A stretch of DNA of 5,155 bases from NCBI GenBank assembly GCA_964615585.1, contig CAZTNS010000184.1, positions 1 through 5,155 on the forward strand. Reading direction: 5' to 3'. The stretch is from JAQIBY01 sp964615585. GTDB taxonomy: Bacteria > Bacteroidota > Bacteroidia > Bacteroidales > ML635J-15. Shown one piece after another: positions 1 through 5,140 of the stretch. Below the pieces are notes generated by a model. The model saw only the letters and a list, made by a program, of their open reading frames with translations. It was not told where the DNA came from and made no database searches. Numbering within the stretch: the stretch's first letter is position 1; every line of letters starts with the position of its first letter. Position numbers and translations under genes: made by a program.

Positions 1-2377
1 TACCGCCAACACACACATCTGTGTTATCAGCGCTGATGGATACTGAGGGATCCGGGTGAACTGTTATATTAATCTCAGAAGAGTACCCATATCCGCAACC
101 TGAACCGTTGGTAGTAACACGGCAACGGTAATCATCACTGTGTGTTGAGCTCGTAGGTACACCATAAGTGCTACCGGTTGCTCCTGATATGTTACTTCCG
201 TTTTTCTGCCATTGATACGAATAGCCACCTATTCCACCACTGGCATTGGCGGTAAGTGTAACACTCCCGTCAACACATACATCTGTACGGTTGGCGCTGA
301 TGGATACTGAGGGATCGGGATGAACTGTTATATTTATTGAGTTGGAATACCCATATCCGCACCCAGAACCACCGGTAGTAACACGACAACGGTAATCACG
401 ATCAAAGGTGGAACCTGTAGGCACATCATAGGTGCTGGAAGTTGCACCACTTATATTGCTCCACGAACCAGTGCCGTTGTGTTGCCATTGATACGAATGG
501 CTGCCTATTCCGCCACTGGCACTGGCGGTAAGTGTAACACTACCGCCAACACACACATCTGTACGGTCGGCGCTGATGGATACTGAGGGATCAGGGTTAA
601 CAGTGACAGTAGTAGAATTAGAACTTTGTGTATAGTTGCAACTATTGCATGCACACCTCACCCTGCACCTGTAGCTTGTTGTACTTGATGGTGAAGCGGT
701 AAATCCAGAAGATGTACTCCAGTCTTGTACAACGGTGCCTCCTGTTGTTCTCCATTGATATTGCCAGCTACAACCACTACAGAATCCCCCACTATGTGAA
801 ACACTAAGGTTGCGACTTCCTCCGGTACAGATTGTACCGCCTCCACTTACAGATACACTGGAAGGCGGGCGCTGTGGTTGAAAACTATAATTATAGCTTG
901 AACTAGAATTATTGTTTCCACTTTGTCCTACATCTCCATCGGTACCCGAATAATCCTCTATACCAGATGTAAATGAATATGTTCCAGAATGGATTCCATA
1001 TTTCAATTCAACTTTCCCATTTGCCTCATACAACACTGCCTGGGCATAAATATACCCACTATTGGTAGGTTGATAGGTTACTGAATACCACTCTGCTGTA
1101 AATGTACGGTTGCCAGTAGAGCCCTCTGTCTTACGAGATACTTTATCATTACTGCCAACAACTATCAAATCATCCCATATAGGTGCCACAAATCCATCGG
1201 GATCATAAGTACTGGTAATAACATCATTAGAATAATCTGTACCATCCAAAGCACCTCCTCCCTGCTGATAAAAAGTCAGATAACCGTTTGTACTAACCCT
1301 TACATAAGAATTATTATCACCGTCATCACATTCATAAAATTTAAAATTAAACCCAATGGGAACATTGGAGTAATTATCATCATAAGTACCGCTAGATCCA
1401 AGCCAAATATTGGTAGCTCCGGATAGATTTGTCGTACCGGTTGATTGCGTGGTTCTGTGGTAATTTCCCGAAGGAACTGCCTTTGATATATTAGACGCTT
1501 CAATTGTTTCCTGATCTAAGGAAATTATTTCACTTAGATTGTTACCTGTATTTCTGATAAATTCTGTAACATCACTGCCATAAACAGTAGGCTGATAGTT
1601 GTATGAACCGAATGGGGGAGTTCCCTCTTTATAATAACCATCTTTTGAGTTATAATATTTCTCGTTTTCATAATAATGCAGATAATCAACAATAGAACCG
1701 GCTATATTCTGATTTATTAAACTGTTGTCTCGAAGACTAAGGGTTCCTGTTAAATCAATTTTTCTGACAATTGCCTGTCCGATAAAATTGCCAAGATTGT
1801 ATTCACTTTCATATAAGTCCTGCTTCAGTTCATCCTCAGGCCTGTCATACAAGTTATCTTTGTCATACAAGTTATTTGAAGATCTCTGACGATATCCGCT
1901 TTGTACATCACTTATGGCTATCCTCAACTTTTCTATGTGAGTAATTAAATCATTGATCTCATCAATTAAAGCATCAACATCCCTTTGAGCCCAGTCAGGC
2001 AATCCATGCGTTTCATTTACAATCGGATTACCATAGGAATCTGTTTTTTTATCTGAATCCGCATTTATGGGGTCCATAATCCAGTTATCCGGCAAATGCT
2101 GCTTTATCACGTCTTTAATAGCACTTTGAGATTTCTCCTTGAGTTCCGGAACTAAATCATCAGTTTTTACATTATTTATTTGGTCATTGATTGAAGGTTG
2201 GTTTGCTTTGGTTTCTTCATTTGACTCTGATGATTGTATGGTAAGTTCCGGCAATGCGTGTTCAGAATCATTCTCTTGTTCCATGATTCCCTTTTCATGC
2301 TTTACTTGCTGCGCAAAACCGTTTGCATTAAATAAGCAGAATGAAATGATTACTATAAGCAGTATATATTGTTTCAT
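1..2377 (-). CDS. Large exported Ig-repeat surface protein (N-terminal 792 codons, C-terminus off window)
   Basis: This frame is open from ATG 2377 to the window edge, giving 792 residues with no stop. Residues 1-23 are a signal peptide (MKQYILLIVIISFCLFNANG, then FAQQ), so the product is exported. Residues 24-320 match no family I recognise; about 133-165 is a likely amphipathic coiled coil. Residues 325-480 form a beta-rich module with VSTNGYLTF, APIWDDL and RTFTAEW signatures, resembling nidogen-like modules of Bacteroidota surface proteins. After a Ser/Asn-rich linker come a cysteine-rich Ig-like module (507-595) and repeats beginning DPSVSIS at 596, 688 and 776, each with VCV, YQWQ and, where complete, YRCRV and GSGCGYGYS. 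An adhesin or structural surface role is inferred. Type IX secretion is plausible, but the C-terminal sorting domain would lie outside the window. A Bacteroidota-like promoter lies about 80 bp upstream of the start codon. Confidence 0.93.
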   Translation of the reverse strand, partial: MKQYILLIVIISFCLFNANGFAQQVKHEKGIMEQENDSEHALPELTIQSSESNEETKANQPSINDQINNVKTDDLVPELKEKSQSAIKDVIKQHLPDNWIMDPINADSDKKTDSYGNPIVNETHGLPDWAQRDVDALIDEINDLITHIEKLRIAISDVQSGYRQRSSNNLYDKDNLYDRPEDELKQDLYESEYNLGNFIGQAIVRKIDLTGTLSLRDNSLINQNIAGSIVDYLHYYENEKYYNSKDGYYKEGTPPFGSYNYQPTVYGSDVTEFIRNTGNNLSEIISLDQETIEASNISKAVPSGNYHRTTQSTGTTNLSGATNIWLGSSGTYDDNYSNVPIGFNFKFYECDDGDNNSYVRVSTNGYLTFYQQGGGALDGTDYSNDVITSTYDPDGFVAPIWDDLIVVGSNDKVSRKTEGSTGNRTFTAEWYSVTYQPTNSGYIYAQAVLYEANGKVELKYGIHSGTYSFTSGIEDYSGTDGDVGQSGNNNSSSSYNYSFQPQRPPSSVSVSGGGTICTGGSRNLSVSHSGGFCSGCSWQYQWRTTGGTVVQDWSTSSGFTASPSSTTSYRCRVRCACNSCNYTQSSNSTTVTVNPDPSVSISADRTDVCVGGSVTLTASASGGIGSHSYQWQHNGTGSWSNISGATSSTYDVPTGSTFDRDYRCRVTTGGSGCGYGYSNSINITVHPDPSVSISANRTDVCVDGSVTLTANASGGIGGYSYQWQKNGSNISGATGSTYGVPTSSTHSDDYRCRVTTNGSGCGYGYSSEINITVHPDPSVSISADNTDVCVGG
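53..316 (-). repeat. Ig-like repeat unit 2 (88 codons)
   Basis: Encodes residues 688-775 of the large surface protein, from DPSVSIS to NITVHP. It contains the three cysteines typical of the array (VCV, YRCRV, GSGCGYG). It is four codons shorter than the preceding unit, the difference falling just after the YQWQ strand where the other unit carries GTGSWSN. At the DNA level it is very similar to 317-592, including silent positions, which points to recent duplication or gene conversion. Confidence 0.9.
317..592 (-). repeat. Ig-like repeat unit 1 (92 codons)
   Basis: Encodes residues 596-687, beginning DPSVSIS and ending NITVHP, with cysteines at 609, 664 and 673. A third, partial unit (residues 776-792) is seen at 1-52. 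Bases 541-562 are identical to bases 1-22, which shows how little the units have diverged. Unit boundaries here are set by the recurring DPSVSIS start; the real domain edges may be shifted by a few residues. Confidence 0.9.
593..859 (-). other. Divergent cysteine-rich Ig-like module of the surface protein
   Basis: Residues 507-595 keep the framework of the repeats (SVSVSGGG, CTGGS, YQW, YRCRV, TVTVNP) but diverge strongly in sequence. It holds eight cysteines: 517, 533, 536, 571, 575, 577, 580, with the CSGC pair at 533/536 and a cluster around 571-580; counted exactly, seven positions are listed and all are directly visible. The module is the first of the array and joins it to the nidogen-like module through a Ser/Asn-rich linker. 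Extra disulfides in the extracytoplasmic space are a likely reason; a metal site is possible but unproven. Confidence 0.7.
938..1405 (-). other. Nidogen-like beta module of the surface protein
   Basis: Residues about 325-480. Recognisable elements in order are IGFNFKFY, VRVSTNGYLTF, GFVAPIWDDL, RTFTAEWYSVTY and a closing GIEDYSG. This order of elements (smooth N-terminal strand, STNG turn, hydrophobic strand with WDDL, then FTxEW strand) is what is seen in NIDO-like extracellular modules and related Bacteroidota surface proteins. The family assignment rests on motif memory, not on a profile search. Confidence 0.5.
1843..1875. repeat. In-frame 18-bp tandem duplication
   Basis: The 15-mer TGTCATACAAGTTAT occurs at 1843-1857 and again at 1861-1875, an 18-bp period. 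In the minus-strand protein it yields the doubled NLYD in NLYDKDNLYDRP, just after the predicted coiled coil. It preserves the reading frame. Confidence 0.8.
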
Positions 2378-2458
2378 ATTAAGCTATTTTTCTTTGTTTA
2401 TCAATTCCGTTTTATAAATATTTTGACATTACAAAACCCGTATTTCATCTTTTTTTTA

Positions 2459-2489
2459 TAAAGATACAAATTCAAAAAACATTTAACAA
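2459..2489 (-). promoter_or_regulatory. Candidate Bacteroidota-type promoter of the surface protein gene
   Basis: Reading the minus strand, TTG at 2489-2487 is followed by exactly 20 bases and then TATCTTTA at 2466-2459. This fits the Bacteroidota -33 TTG / -7 TAnnTTTG pattern except for the last base of the -7 box. It would give a leader of roughly 75 bases before ATG 2377. The leader has no clear Shine-Dalgarno sequence and is A-rich directly upstream of the start, as is common in this phylum. Confidence 0.4.
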
Positions 2490-2622
2490 TCATCAACCCG
2501 GTATTCCATCCACACTGGCAGCTTCATTTTCGCCATATAATGCTGCAGGCAGGGTTATTTCACTTTATTAAACTATCAGAATGCAAATATAATTTATTTT
2601 ACCATGTAAATATACAATATTA

Positions 2623-2646
2623 TTTTACACAAAATTTTACACAAAC
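2623..2646. repeat. Two tandem 12-bp units
   Basis: TTTTACACAAAA (2623-2634) is followed directly by TTTTACACAAAC (2635-2646), matching at 11 of 12 positions. It lies about 250 bp upstream of the surface protein start codon. It may be simple low-complexity DNA. Confidence 0.6.
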
Positions 2647-2854
2647 AAAACTTTTTCATAGAGACACACATCAGCTCAACAACATCCACTTTCTTTCTTA
2701 TTAAAGACGAAACTTAAACAAATATAGTTGCCTTCCTCAACTTTTTTGATCATGTACATGGTGACTTTTATACCAATATGTGTTCAATTGGCTTTTATGC
2801 CGAGAGCAGCCAAAGTTATTGAAATTTTATGTATCATCCCGATGGTGAATCAAC

Positions 2855-2869
2855 CCTGTATTATACAGG
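2855..2869. repeat. Perfect 15-bp dyad CCTGTAT-T-ATACAGG
   Basis: Seven-base arms flank a single central base. Outer bases ATCAA (2848-2852) and TTGAT (2878-2882) can add a second, looser pair of arms. It could be an operator or the stem of an RNA hairpin; on the minus strand no T-run follows it, and on the plus strand it is followed by a purine-rich stretch and a run of nine A rather than T. Confidence 0.6.
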
Positions 2870-2988
2870 AGAAAATCTTGATGCAAAAAAAAACATCAGA
2901 CATCTCTTTTAAGTTAATTTTTTGTGACTATTCAGGCGCATTTCTTACCGCTAAGGCGTAAAGACAGAAAGAAATGAGAAAAAGCAGG

Positions 2989-3486
2989 TTAAAATGGCCA
3001 GAACTGATTGTTGTTCCATACCCGGAGTTTTAAATCTTCATCCAACTCATGCAAAATTTTATGATGTGTTTTTTCCCAGTCAGATAACCATTTATACAAT
3101 GCTTTTTCCTGTGGGTCATTAGCAGCCTCCGCCTGATCAGCATATACCTTGATGGCTTTAGTTTCCATATCAATAGCCGCAGAAATGGCAGCAGCCTCAA
3201 AACTTGCAGCTTCAATGGAGTTTTTAATTTCATCATTCAGAACCAAGCCGGCAATGCCCATATTATCTTCTTTTGGCAGATTGGAAACAGAGAATTTCCC
3301 ATCTTTCTTGTATGCTTTATACTGTTCTGACAAAAACTTTTCATGCATCATTTCTTCTCTTGCCATGATACCAAAAATCTTTTGCACATCAGGATTGTTT
3401 GTTTGTTTTTCAACATGTTTGTAAAAAGCTTTTCCACGACGCTCAAGCAGAATTGCCTGTTTTAAGATGTCAATTGTGTTGTCCAT
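2989..3486 (-). CDS. Rubrerythrin-type ferritin-like diiron protein, no rubredoxin domain
   Basis: A 165-residue soluble cytoplasmic protein with no signal peptide. It shows the duplicated helix-pair pattern of ferritin-like diiron proteins: E15-x6-Y22 and EEMMH (44-48) in the first half, E108-x6-Y115 and EKTHH (138-142) in the second. These supply the carboxylate and histidine ligands of a di-iron site in a four-helix bundle. Rubrerythrins usually add a C-terminal rubredoxin domain with CxxC motifs; here there is no cysteine at all, and the chain ends in NNNQFWPF. Family knowledge suggests peroxide reduction or iron handling in an anaerobe or microaerophile, with electrons coming from a separate partner, but the substrate is not shown. 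The start at 3486 (MDNTIDIL) is chosen because the nine-residue upstream extension from 3513 is encoded by AT-rich DNA and lies outside the family fold. No clear Shine-Dalgarno site is present. Confidence 0.9.
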   Translation of the reverse strand: MDNTIDILKQAILLERRGKAFYKHVEKQTNNPDVQKIFGIMAREEMMHEKFLSEQYKAYKKDGKFSVSNLPKEDNMGIAGLVLNDEIKNSIEAASFEAAAISAAIDMETKAIKVYADQAEAANDPQEKALYKWLSDWEKTHHKILHELDEDLKLRVWNNNQFWPF

Positions 3487-3638
3487 AATAAATATTATTT
3501 TTAAATTAATCAATATACCTTAACTCCGCAAACGGTTTTCGTATTTAGTGGTTATAAGAAAACGTCAATAAGAAAAACAGGGGTTTTCTAATATTCACAA
3601 TTTATTTATTAAGGATAAAACAAATATTGTAAGCTTTT

Positions 3639-3649
3639 GTTTAGTAAAC
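3639..3649. repeat. 11-bp palindrome GTTTA-G-TAAAC
   Basis: A perfect short dyad in the spacer between the divergent ferritin-like and nitroreductase genes, about 150 bp upstream of the former. Its position would suit an operator, but short AT-rich palindromes are common by chance. Confidence 0.35.
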
Positions 3650-3708
3650 TGGTAGTTAAGTGTGATAACTGGGAATAATCAAAAGTCCACGTCAAGTCAC
3701 CTGTTTAA

Positions 3709-3879
3709 TTGTGTGGAAGAAATGCTTACAAAGTATCTGTCTATAATATCCGATTTCTGCATTTCGACTTCGCTCAATAAGGCAGGTTACGCTCGCATTG
3801 GCAAGCCCCCGATAAATGCGGGGCAAGCTTTGAAATCGAACATTATAGCTCAGACACTTGACTGTATTGACGGACACAA
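3709..3879. repeat. Nested imperfect inverted repeat, probable dispersed intergenic element
   Basis: The main arms are 3731-3757 and 3832-3859. Compared as reverse complements they agree at nearly all positions (AAGTnTCTG, CTATAATnTnCGATTTC), with one single-base gap. Outer bases TTGTGT (3709-3714) and ACACAA (3874-3879) pair at a matching distance and extend the element to about 171 bp. Inside, CCCCG (3807-3811) and CGGGG (3819-3823) form a short GC hairpin with a seven-base loop, reinforced by AAGC/GCTT. The central stretch is GC-richer than its surroundings. No transposase and no clear target-site duplication are seen. Reading frames across it are by-products of the repeat. It could be a MITE-like or REP-like element, or a structured RNA. 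Confidence 0.65.
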
Positions 3880-3896
3880 CATAGGGTCTATATAAA
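3867..3896 (+). promoter_or_regulatory. Weak candidate promoter for the nitroreductase-family gene
   Basis: TTG at 3867-3869 is followed by 19 bases and TATATAAA at 3889-3896. The spacing fits the Bacteroidota pattern, but the -7 box keeps only the TA and first T of TAnnTTTG. A second partial -7 match, TTTATTTG at 3920-3927, has no -33 partner. The site overlaps the right edge of the inverted repeat, so the element could influence expression of the gene. Confidence 0.2.
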
Positions 3897-3976
3897 CATT
3901 CCCCCTAAACTTGCCATGTTTTATTTGCTTATCTTATCAATTTTTCAGATATTCGAAGCCAAATAAACACAGACCT

Positions 3977-4498
3977 ATGAACACATTAGAAGCAATAATG
4001 ACACGCCGGAGTATCCATCAGTTTAAAGATACCCCTGTAACCGATACACAAATAAAAAAAATACTGGAAGCTGCCATGAATGCTCCCAGTGCCGGCGACG
4101 GGCGTCCATGGGAATTTGTGGTGGTAAAAGACAAAAACAAACTCAGTGCCCTGGCTGATAAAATTGATGAAGGCAATAACATGTTCAGACAGGCACAAGT
4201 TGCTATTGCCATTTTGGGTGATAAATCAAAAGAAGGTTTTCCCGGCTTTTATCCTCAGGATTGTTCCTGTGCTGCACAAAACATTTATCTCGCCGCCCAT
4301 GAACTCGGCCTCGGCACAGTGTGGATAGCTACATGGGGTGTGCCACCACGTATAAAAGGTGTCAGAGAAACACTTAACATCCCTGGTCATCTTGAACCAT
4401 TTGCTGTTTTCCCTTTGGGCGTTCCGGCAGAAAAATTACCACCACAATATCGATATAACGATAAAATGGTACATTGGGAGGAATGGAAAAAGAAATAA
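3977..4498 (+). CDS. Nitroreductase-family FMN-dependent oxidoreductase
   Basis: A 173-residue cytoplasmic protein of the short nitroreductase class. Family hallmarks are visible in order: TRRSIHQF (9-16), whose RRS binds the FMN phosphate; APSAGDGRPW (36-45), the flavin-contacting loop; N102 within AAQNIYLAAHELGLGTVW (99-116), the central helix and glycine turn; and FPLGVPAE (145-152) near the C-terminus. It most likely uses NAD(P)H to reduce quinones, nitro compounds or a similar acceptor as a homodimer, but the natural substrate cannot be read from sequence. Cysteines 96 and 98 (QDCSCAAQN) precede the FMN helix, as in several anaerobe homologues. The start at 3977 (MNTLEAIMTRRS) is chosen because the family begins there; the in-frame ATG at 3911 adds 22 residues with no family match. 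It diverges from the ferritin-like gene and has no plus-strand partner. Confidence 0.93.
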   Translation: MNTLEAIMTRRSIHQFKDTPVTDTQIKKILEAAMNAPSAGDGRPWEFVVVKDKNKLSALADKIDEGNNMFRQAQVAIAILGDKSKEGFPGFYPQDCSCAAQNIYLAAHELGLGTVWIATWGVPPRIKGVRETLNIPGHLEPFAVFPLGVPAEKLPPQYRYNDKMVHWEEWKKK

Positions 4499-4525
4499 CA
4501 ACACATGTTGTAAACAGCAAACCAA

Positions 4526-4611
4526 AAGTGCCTCTTTTAAGAAAATGGCTCCATCTTTCAATCAAAAAAACAGTGAAAACCGGATCAAAAAAAGCAACTT
4601 AAAAGGCACTT
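4526..4611. repeat. Imperfect inverted repeat, arms of 16 and 14 bp
   Basis: AAGTGCCTCTTTTAAG (4526-4541) pairs with CTTAAAAGGCACTT (4598-4611) apart from two extra bases in the left arm; the spacer is 56 bases. It starts 28 bp after the nitroreductase stop and could lie in its 3' untranslated region. The left arm can also fold on itself (AAAAG/CTTTT, 4524-4538). Without a following T-run it is not a typical terminator. Confidence 0.55.
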
Positions 4612-4655
4612 ATGAGGTACAATCGATAATAATAAAAAGAAAATGCATGTGAATT

Positions 4656-4832
4656 CTACACCTGGAATGTACCCGATGTTTCCTTTGATTTAAAGAACCA
4701 ATGTTTATCCCAACCGGCGATGGCTACCGATCCGGCGGTATCAATCCGACCCTCAGCCACCTGTAGTAGTATGTAAAAAGAAAAAATCCTTTTAGAAAAA
4801 ACACAGGTGACTGAAAGATGTTGATTTTTCAT
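4656..4832 (-). CDS. Hypothetical small protein of 58 residues, possibly a gene remnant
   Basis: A frame from ATG 4832 to TAG 4656-4658. I do not recognise the product. The N-terminal third is basic then hydrophobic (KRIFSFYILLQV, about residues 14-25), and the rest is hydrophilic with AEGRIDTAGS and AGWDKHWFFKSKE. There is no cysteine motif or obvious domain. No Shine-Dalgarno site is seen, though this is usual here. The same frame continues upstream without a stop to a TGA at 4890-4892, then to an ATG at 4937 and, past a TAA at 4938-4940, to 5042, so the piece may be the end of a decayed gene. Other frames in 4650-4765 also give plausible peptides, so a dispersed noncoding repeat is an equally good explanation. 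Confidence 0.25.
   Translation of the reverse strand: MKNQHLSVTCVFSKRIFSFYILLQVAEGRIDTAGSVAIAGWDKHWFFKSKETSGTFQV
4753..4814. repeat. Imperfect inverted repeat with 12-bp arms
   Basis: TCAGCCACCTGT (4753-4764) and ACAGGTGACTGA (4803-4814) match at 11 of 12 positions as reverse complements, with a 38-base A-rich spacer. It lies inside the small hypothetical minus-strand frame. It may mark the ends of an inserted AT-rich piece or be an RNA stem. Confidence 0.5.
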
Positions 4833-5077
4833 CAAAACCGTTTCGAAGCCAATGATTACAATTGTCTCGAGATTCCCGGCATAGTGCTGTCATTTCGCTA
4901 ACGCTCCTAAAGTTAGGCTGAGGCAACAACTTTTCATTTACAAACGCTTACAAACGAATGTTAAACGCCAGTAAATGGTTTTTAACCGGATGATGGTGAT
5001 TGAGCGTTGTATGTTTGCACCGAGCTGTTTGGGAAAATCCCGTCAGCCTTAAAATAAATGTTAAACAAATCAGTCAG

Positions 5078-5105
5078 AAGACAGAAGTCGGAAGTCCGAA
5101 GCTGA
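5078..5105. repeat. Four degenerate 7-bp tandem units (AAGNCNG type)
   Basis: The units AAGACAG, AAGTCGG, AAGTCCG and AAGCTGA follow one another without a gap, and CAGTCAG (5071-5077) may be a decayed fifth. Similar GAAGTCGGAAG-type purine-rich repeats are, from memory, common between genes in Bacteroidota. It ends 35 bp before the ATG at 5141. Confidence 0.6.
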
Positions 5106-5140
5106 AAAAAAGAAGACATTTTTAACAAAAAGCTTAAATT

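Larger units (their letters stand above)
2378..2988. other. AT-rich intergenic region without a convincing gene
   Basis: This stretch lies between the start of the surface protein gene and the stop of the ferritin-like gene, both read leftward. Beyond the candidate promoter it contains a 12-bp tandem repeat (2623-2646), a perfect 15-bp dyad (2855-2869) and a run of nine A at 2885-2893. A 27-codon minus-strand frame (2759-2676, starting MYMIKKVEEGNY and ending in CC) has a protein-like look, but it is too short to call. The DNA at 2945-2961 can form a weak CGC/GCG hairpin just beyond the ferritin-like stop, but no T-run follows directly, so no terminator is assigned. Confidence 0.6.
4499..5140. 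other. Intergenic region with repeats and a broken frame
   Basis: After the nitroreductase stop there is no firm gene up to the ATG at 5141. A weak ACAAC/GTTGT hairpin (4498-4511) overlaps the stop codon but has no T-run. The region holds imperfect inverted repeats (4526-4611 and 4753-4814), a small minus-strand frame (4656-4832) inside a longer interrupted one, two tandem copies of a decamer (TTACAAACGC and TTACAAACGA, 4938-4957), and a 7-bp-period repeat (5078-5105). Base composition alternates between AT-rich stretches and GC-richer patches such as 4710-4765, which suggests a patchwork of dispersed elements or gene remains. Confidence 0.6.

Noticed and set aside
1..592. Possible CRISPR array because of regularly spaced repeats
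   Set aside because: The period is 264-276 bp, the whole unit is conserved rather than alternating repeat and spacer, and it is in-frame coding sequence for Ig-like domains.
1300..1503. Second minus-strand open frame inside the surface protein gene
   Set aside because: It is an out-of-frame shadow of the nidogen-like region.
2139..2417. Plus-strand open frame of 92 codons
   Set aside because: It lies antisense to the N-terminus of the large surface protein, which has a signal peptide and continuous domains; the plus-strand peptide has no family features.
2885..2893. Run of nine A (T on the minus strand) as a terminator for the ferritin-like gene
   Set aside because: No stable hairpin directly precedes the T-run on the minus strand.
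2728..2961. Plus-strand open frame of 77 codons in the intergenic region
   Set aside because: It needs a non-ATG start, ends in a low-complexity tail, has no recognisable motif and crosses the perfect dyad at 2855-2869.
3149..3424. Plus-strand open frame of 91 codons
   Set aside because: It is antisense to the ferritin-like gene, whose diiron motifs are clear.
3662..3895. Overlapping open frames on both strands (3662-3895 plus, 3692-3877 minus)
   Set aside because: Both run across the nested inverted repeat and read its arms; they are best explained as by-products of the element.
3911..3976. Upstream ATG extending the nitroreductase by 22 residues
   Set aside because: The extension has no family match, and the nitroreductase fold begins at MNTLEAIMTRRS.
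4359..4652. Plus-strand open frame of 97 codons
   Set aside because: Its first half is an out-of-frame shadow of the nitroreductase gene and its second half is Lys/Asn-rich translation of AT-rich intergenic DNA.
4890..4892. In-frame TGA as a selenocysteine codon
   Set aside because: The frame itself is unproven, no homologue is recognised and no SECIS-like hairpin is apparent directly downstream; a plain stop in decayed or noncoding DNA is simpler.
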